From contig NZ_JAAQRO010000022.1 of NCBI RefSeq assembly GCF_012070565.1, positions 186,001 to 250,000 of the forward strand: a DNA stretch of 64,000 nt, written 5' to 3'. Below the pieces are notes generated by a model that was not told the origin of the DNA, did no database searches, and worked only from the letters and a program-made list of their open reading frames with translations. The translations under genes and the position numbers were made by a program. The first letter of the stretch is position 1; the number at the start of each line of letters is the position of its first letter. Below are positions 61,165-64,000 of the stretch, in pieces. Source of the DNA: Anaerosporobacter faecicola. GTDB taxonomy: Bacteria; Bacillota; Clostridia; Lachnospirales; Lachnospiraceae.

Positions 61165-62388
61165 TTATACTTGATGAAAGTACTTTTTAATCGCCCCAAC
61201 TTTATCTACATTCTCCCAATGTCTAATACAATCGAGTCTTCCAAAATGACCATATGCTGCTAATTTCTTGTATATTGGTTCTCTCATCTGGAATCTTTCT
61301 ATAATTGATGCAGGTCTTAGCTCAAATACTGCATTAATCATATGTATTATATCTTCGTCAGGTATATTCGATGTACCGAATGTATTAACATAAACCGATA
61401 CAGGATTCGCTACACCAATTGCATAGGCAATCTGAACTTCACATTTTTTTGCAATCTTAGCAGCAACTATATTTTTTGCTACATATCTAGCAGCATATGC
61501 TCCTGTTCGGTCGACTTTCGTTGCATCTTTTCCCGAAAATGCACCACCACCATGCCGTCCCATACCTCCATAAGTATCTACAATAATCTTTCTTCCTGTA
61601 AGTCCAGTATCTGCTGAAGGTCCCCCTTTAACAAATCGTCCGGTAGGATTAACAAGTATTTTGGTATGATCATCTATATAGACATTCGGAATAACAGGCA
61701 TAATAACAGAATTTTTTACATCAGATAAAATCTTATCTTGTGGTACATTATCCTTATGCTGCGTTGATACTACAATTGTATCAATCCGTACTGGTTTGTC
61801 ATCCCGATACTCAAACGTAACCATCGACTTTCCATCAGGTCCAAGATAATCAAGCACCTTATTTTTGCGGACATAACTTAATTGATGACATAATTTATGT
61901 GCATAGAATAATGGCGCCGGCATTAGGCTTTCCGTTTCATCACAGGCATATCCAAACATCATACCTTGGTCGCCTGCACCTATCATATTATAGTTATCAT
62001 TTTCAAGACACGAATCACACATATTACAATTTACTTCTCTAGATTTGTATTCTTTCGAGCTACTAACTCCCATATTAATATCTTCTGATTGCTTGTCTAT
62101 TCTAATAATAACTTCACATGTCTTTGCATTGAATCCAAACTGATCTCCAACATACCCAATCTCTTCGACAGTTTCCCTAACAACCCTTTCTATATCCACA
62201 ATTGCATTTGAAGTTATTTCACCCATAACTGAGATTATACCTGTAGTTGCAGTAACCTCACATGCAACCCTTGCATTAGGATCCTTCTCCAAGTATGCAT
62301 CTAATATTGCATCCGATAAAATATCACACATTTTATCAGGATGTCCTTCCGTTACGGATTCTGATGTAAATAAATATGTATTGTTCAT
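61165..62388 (-). CDS. metK: S-adenosylmethionine synthetase with Cys-rich insertion
   Basis: A 407-residue enzyme making SAM from methionine and ATP. Motifs: [37 protein letters not shown] and [20 protein letters not shown] are intact. Between the ATP-site residues and GAGDQG there is an insert containing [12 protein letters not shown] (three Cys), where most MetK proteins have a shorter loop. It may be a second, divergent MetK. A terminator-like stem lies between it and the DUF6273 gene. Upstream no SAM riboswitch is recognised. SAM supply would serve the methyltransferases of the nearby tetrapyrrole genes. Confidence 0.93.
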   Translation of the reverse strand: MNNTYLFTSESVTEGHPDKMCDILSDAILDAYLEKDPNARVACEVTATTGIISVMGEITSNAIVDIERVVRETVEEIGYVGDQFGFNAKTCEVIIRIDKQSEDINMGVSSSKEYKSREVNCNMCDSCLENDNYNMIGAGDQGMMFGYACDETESLMPAPLFYAHKLCHQLSYVRKNKVLDYLGPDGKSMVTFEYRDDKPVRIDTIVVSTQHKDNVPQDKILSDVKNSVIMPVIPNVYIDDHTKILVNPTGRFVKGGPSADTGLTGRKIIVDTYGGMGRHGGGAFSGKDATKVDRTGAYAARYVAKNIVAAKIAKKCEVQIAYAIGVANPVSVYVNTFGTSNIPDEDIIHMINAVFELRPASIIERFQMREPIYKKLAAYGHFGRLDCIRHWENVDKVGAIKKYFHQV

Positions 62389-62540
62389 ACAGTCCCTCCT
62401 CTTTTTAGGGATATCCCCTATTTAAACTACTAAATCTTTAAGATATCTTACTTCATGTTGATCATCTCAACAACACACTATTGTTCTAATTTACTGGTCT
62501 TATAGACTCTTGGGTGATAATTTTGCATAGTAAAGTAATA

Positions 62541-62585
62541 GAAAAGCTACCCCATATAGGTCTATTATCCTATATTGAGGTAGCC
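62541..62585 (-). terminator. intrinsic terminator after the DUF6273 gene
   Basis: Minus strand AGGCTACCTCAATATAGG, a loop, then CCTATATGGGGTAGCTTTTC, a long stem with a short T-run. Confidence 0.78.
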
Positions 62586-62608
62586 TCTAATTTACTATTA
62601 AATTATAA

Positions 62609-62690
62609 TGATGATGCAAGGGTCAAAAGGTCATTGTGGGAGTTGCAAAGCAACAGACAATTCGTACATCAACATTGGTCAAATTCACTT
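62609..62690. repeat. composite dispersed repeat
   Basis: TGATGATGCAAGGGTCAAAA is shared with 26121 and 29703, and GGGAGTTGCAAAGCAAC is shared with 35636, so this copy joins two repeat modules seen separately elsewhere. Confidence 0.65.
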
Positions 62691-63303
62691 AGATTTTAAG
62701 CCATAAGGCAGGACGAACCCCACCTGTACATCTTCCATCACTTATATTACCTTTTAATATATTATTACCCTGAATACCAATATTACCATCACCATGTATA
62801 TATACTGCTTTAACACCAACACGACCAGGTGTCCGAGTCCACCACCACCAAACTTGTTCATTATTAGATTCTAGCCGTGCTACTCGTTTACTATTGTTTA
62901 CATCTTTTCTTTCAAACCAATATCTCTGATTTTTCCCTGGATTGTACAGTTTTGCACTACTATCGCCAAAATATCTACATACTGCTTCTTCCATACTAAG
63001 CAAGAATATACGATCCGTTGTATCTTCTCCACCATATGTTCCATACCATTGATTATCAAGATTTTTATTTATCACAGGTACTATTCTTTCTTTCTCGTTT
63101 GTACTAAATTTGTCATAAAATTCTCCATTCAAGTATCTTCTTAGGGAACAATCAGCCCAAGTTATATCTTTATACTCATCATGATAAGAACGATGGTCGA
63201 TTATATGCTCTGTTATAATTAAAGCCAAATCATCCTTAATATCAAGAATTCTCCAACTATACTCTCCAAAGTGTATTACATCTCCAATCACATTATTCAT
63301 CAT
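62689..63303 (-). CDS. DUF6273 domain protein
   Basis: A 204-residue protein. The domain opens GDVIHFGEYSWRILDIKDDL and ends with SDGRCTGGVRPALWLKI, with WADCSLRRYLNGEFYDKFS in the middle and a WWWWTRTPG block. These are the hallmarks of the DUF6273 fold common in Firmicute surface or regulatory proteins. No signal peptide is present. Overlaps the 63293 gene by 11 nt and is probably co-expressed. Function unknown. Confidence 0.85.
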   Translation of the reverse strand: MMNNVIGDVIHFGEYSWRILDIKDDLALIITEHIIDHRSYHDEYKDITWADCSLRRYLNGEFYDKFSTNEKERIVPVINKNLDNQWYGTYGGEDTTDRIFLLSMEEAVCRYFGDSSAKLYNPGKNQRYWFERKDVNNSKRVARLESNNEQVWWWWTRTPGRVGVKAVYIHGDGNIGIQGNNILKGNISDGRCTGGVRPALWLKI

Positions 63304-64000
63304 TCAGTTTCTCCTTATCCTTCTCTTTAATTGGCAATAACAAATCTAATTGTAAAGCCTCCATTTCACTATGTTGTATATAATGATAAAAATTAAGTGT
63401 TTCTTCAAAACCGTATCCTACACAAGTATCTGTAGAATTCCAACGCTTGGTATCACAATCTTCCTCATACTTATCATTATTACTTACCCATTCCTTTAAC
63501 AGACGCCAATCTTCAAAATCCCACGTTCTCAACACATGAGCAGCATATAAGCCTCCATTAAAAGTACGTTTTACTAGTGGTAGAGAAACTTCCATATCAT
63601 CTGGAATTGATACCCACATCTCATATGCACGAGAAGGGTTCTCTTCTGCCATATCTTCCGTAGAGCAGTCAAAGCCAAAACTACGAGCATCCGGTTTTAA
63701 TCTTAGTAAATCATTATTCCTTACAAACTGACTTATCGTATCAAACACCTTACCCTCACAGTCATCCCCATAGGCATACGTAACGGCCACACTCATAGGT
63801 GGAAGATAGACAATTCTTACGTCGTTATCTTCCAACTTATTTAGTTTTTTACTTGCTTGATTCAGTTGTTCCAATGATTTATCCTCCTTAAAATTAATTT
63901 TTGATACAGTCAGCGAATCTACAATCTCTAATAAACCTTCATCATCTGGTAATACAAACACGTCACTTCCAATATTGAGACGATTGATAAATACTTCAAC
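63293..64000 (-). CDS. effector-binding (GyrI/AraC-ligand-like) domain protein, partial
   Basis: At least 236 residues; the frame is open to the window edge, so the N-terminus is missing. A GTG at 63961 is not the real start, because the sequence continues in frame (VEVFINRLNIGSDVFVLPDD). The C-terminal half shows the GyrI-like pattern (VYLPPMSVAVTYAYG, GLYAAHVLRTWDFEDWRLLKEWV), as found after HTH domains in AraC- or MerR-type regulators. Whether an HTH precedes it lies beyond the window. Confidence 0.75.
   Translation of the reverse strand, partial: VEVFINRLNIGSDVFVLPDDEGLLEIVDSLTVSKINFKEDKSLEQLNQASKKLNKLEDNDVRIVYLPPMSVAVTYAYGDDCEGKVFDTISQFVRNNDLLRLKPDARSFGFDCSTEDMAEENPSRAYEMWVSIPDDMEVSLPLVKRTFNGGLYAAHVLRTWDFEDWRLLKEWVSNNDKYEEDCDTKRWNSTDTCVGYGFEETLNFYHYIQHSEMEALQLDLLLPIKEKDKEKLNDE

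Overview
The window reads as chromosomal DNA of a low-GC anaerobic Firmicute, most likely a Lachnospiraceae (Clostridium/Lachnoclostridium phytofermentans-like) species. The basis is the AT-rich base composition, strong AGGAGG ribosome sites, TTGACA-17-TATAAT promoters, the long Alu-type SRP RNA next to tadA, a Met T-box, a CBS-type manganese pyrophosphatase, ATP-dependent PEP carboxykinase, a Na+-pumping decarboxylase beta subunit and the anaerobic (cbiK-type) cobalamin route. No rRNA, tRNA, prophage, IS transposase or CRISPR array is visible.

Layout. 1-2.4 kb: end of a Na+-pump decarboxylase locus with a small membrane protein and a divergent LysR regulator. 2.5-9.7 kb (minus): ArAE/FUSC-like membrane protein, a membrane M28-fold protein with degraded catalytic residues, a CBS-DRTGG-CBS pyrophosphatase and a TPR/AAA+ protein with 12-residue repeats. 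10-10.3 kb: a structured ncRNA (6S-like). 10.4-17.1 kb: a MukBEF/Wadjet-like jetA-jetB-jetC operon with no jetD nuclease beside it. 17.4-19.7 kb: a large cyclic-nucleotide-binding-domain protein. 20.0-26 kb: SRP RNA, tadA, a radical-SAM activase, a GNAT enzyme, a repeat-rich hypothetical protein, rsmA and tatD. 26.4-29.7 kb: a pseudo-receiver protein and metG under a methionine T-box, with a roughly 300-bp foldback element between the T-box and metG. 29.9-39.1 kb: a DUF885 lipoprotein, pckA, a GH51 arabinofuranosidase with a divergent AraC regulator, a secreted transglutaminase, DtxR and MarR regulators and a glyoxalase.

39.3-39.7 kb holds what I consider the most unusual item: a gene-free plus-strand unit with its own promoter and terminator, carrying nine ACAAAWGA motifs, many spaced 15-17 nt and several in hairpin loops. 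It resembles a protein-binding (decoy) RNA. A 17-bp tandem repeat follows and coincides with a truncated ABC permease. 39.9-43.2 kb is a PadR-controlled ABC exporter with clear AACGTT-centred operators, followed by an MFS transporter.

44.6-60.5 kb (minus) is one large tetrapyrrole/cobalamin block. A cobalamin riboswitch leads into cbiK, cobT, cobU, cobS, a second CobU-like NTPase, cobC, cbiB, cobD and cobQ, followed by hemA, a siroheme dehydrogenase, hemC, a cobA-hemD fusion, hemB and hemL. Glutamyl-tRNA would go to ALA, uroporphyrinogen III and sirohydrochlorin, and the late genes would assemble the nucleotide loop. The corrin-ring genes between are absent here. Between cbiK and cobT lies a recognisable remnant of cbiA, suggesting deletion of the middle of the pathway at this spot. 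The window ends with a MerR regulator, a metK with a Cys-rich insertion, a DUF6273 protein and a partial effector-binding protein.
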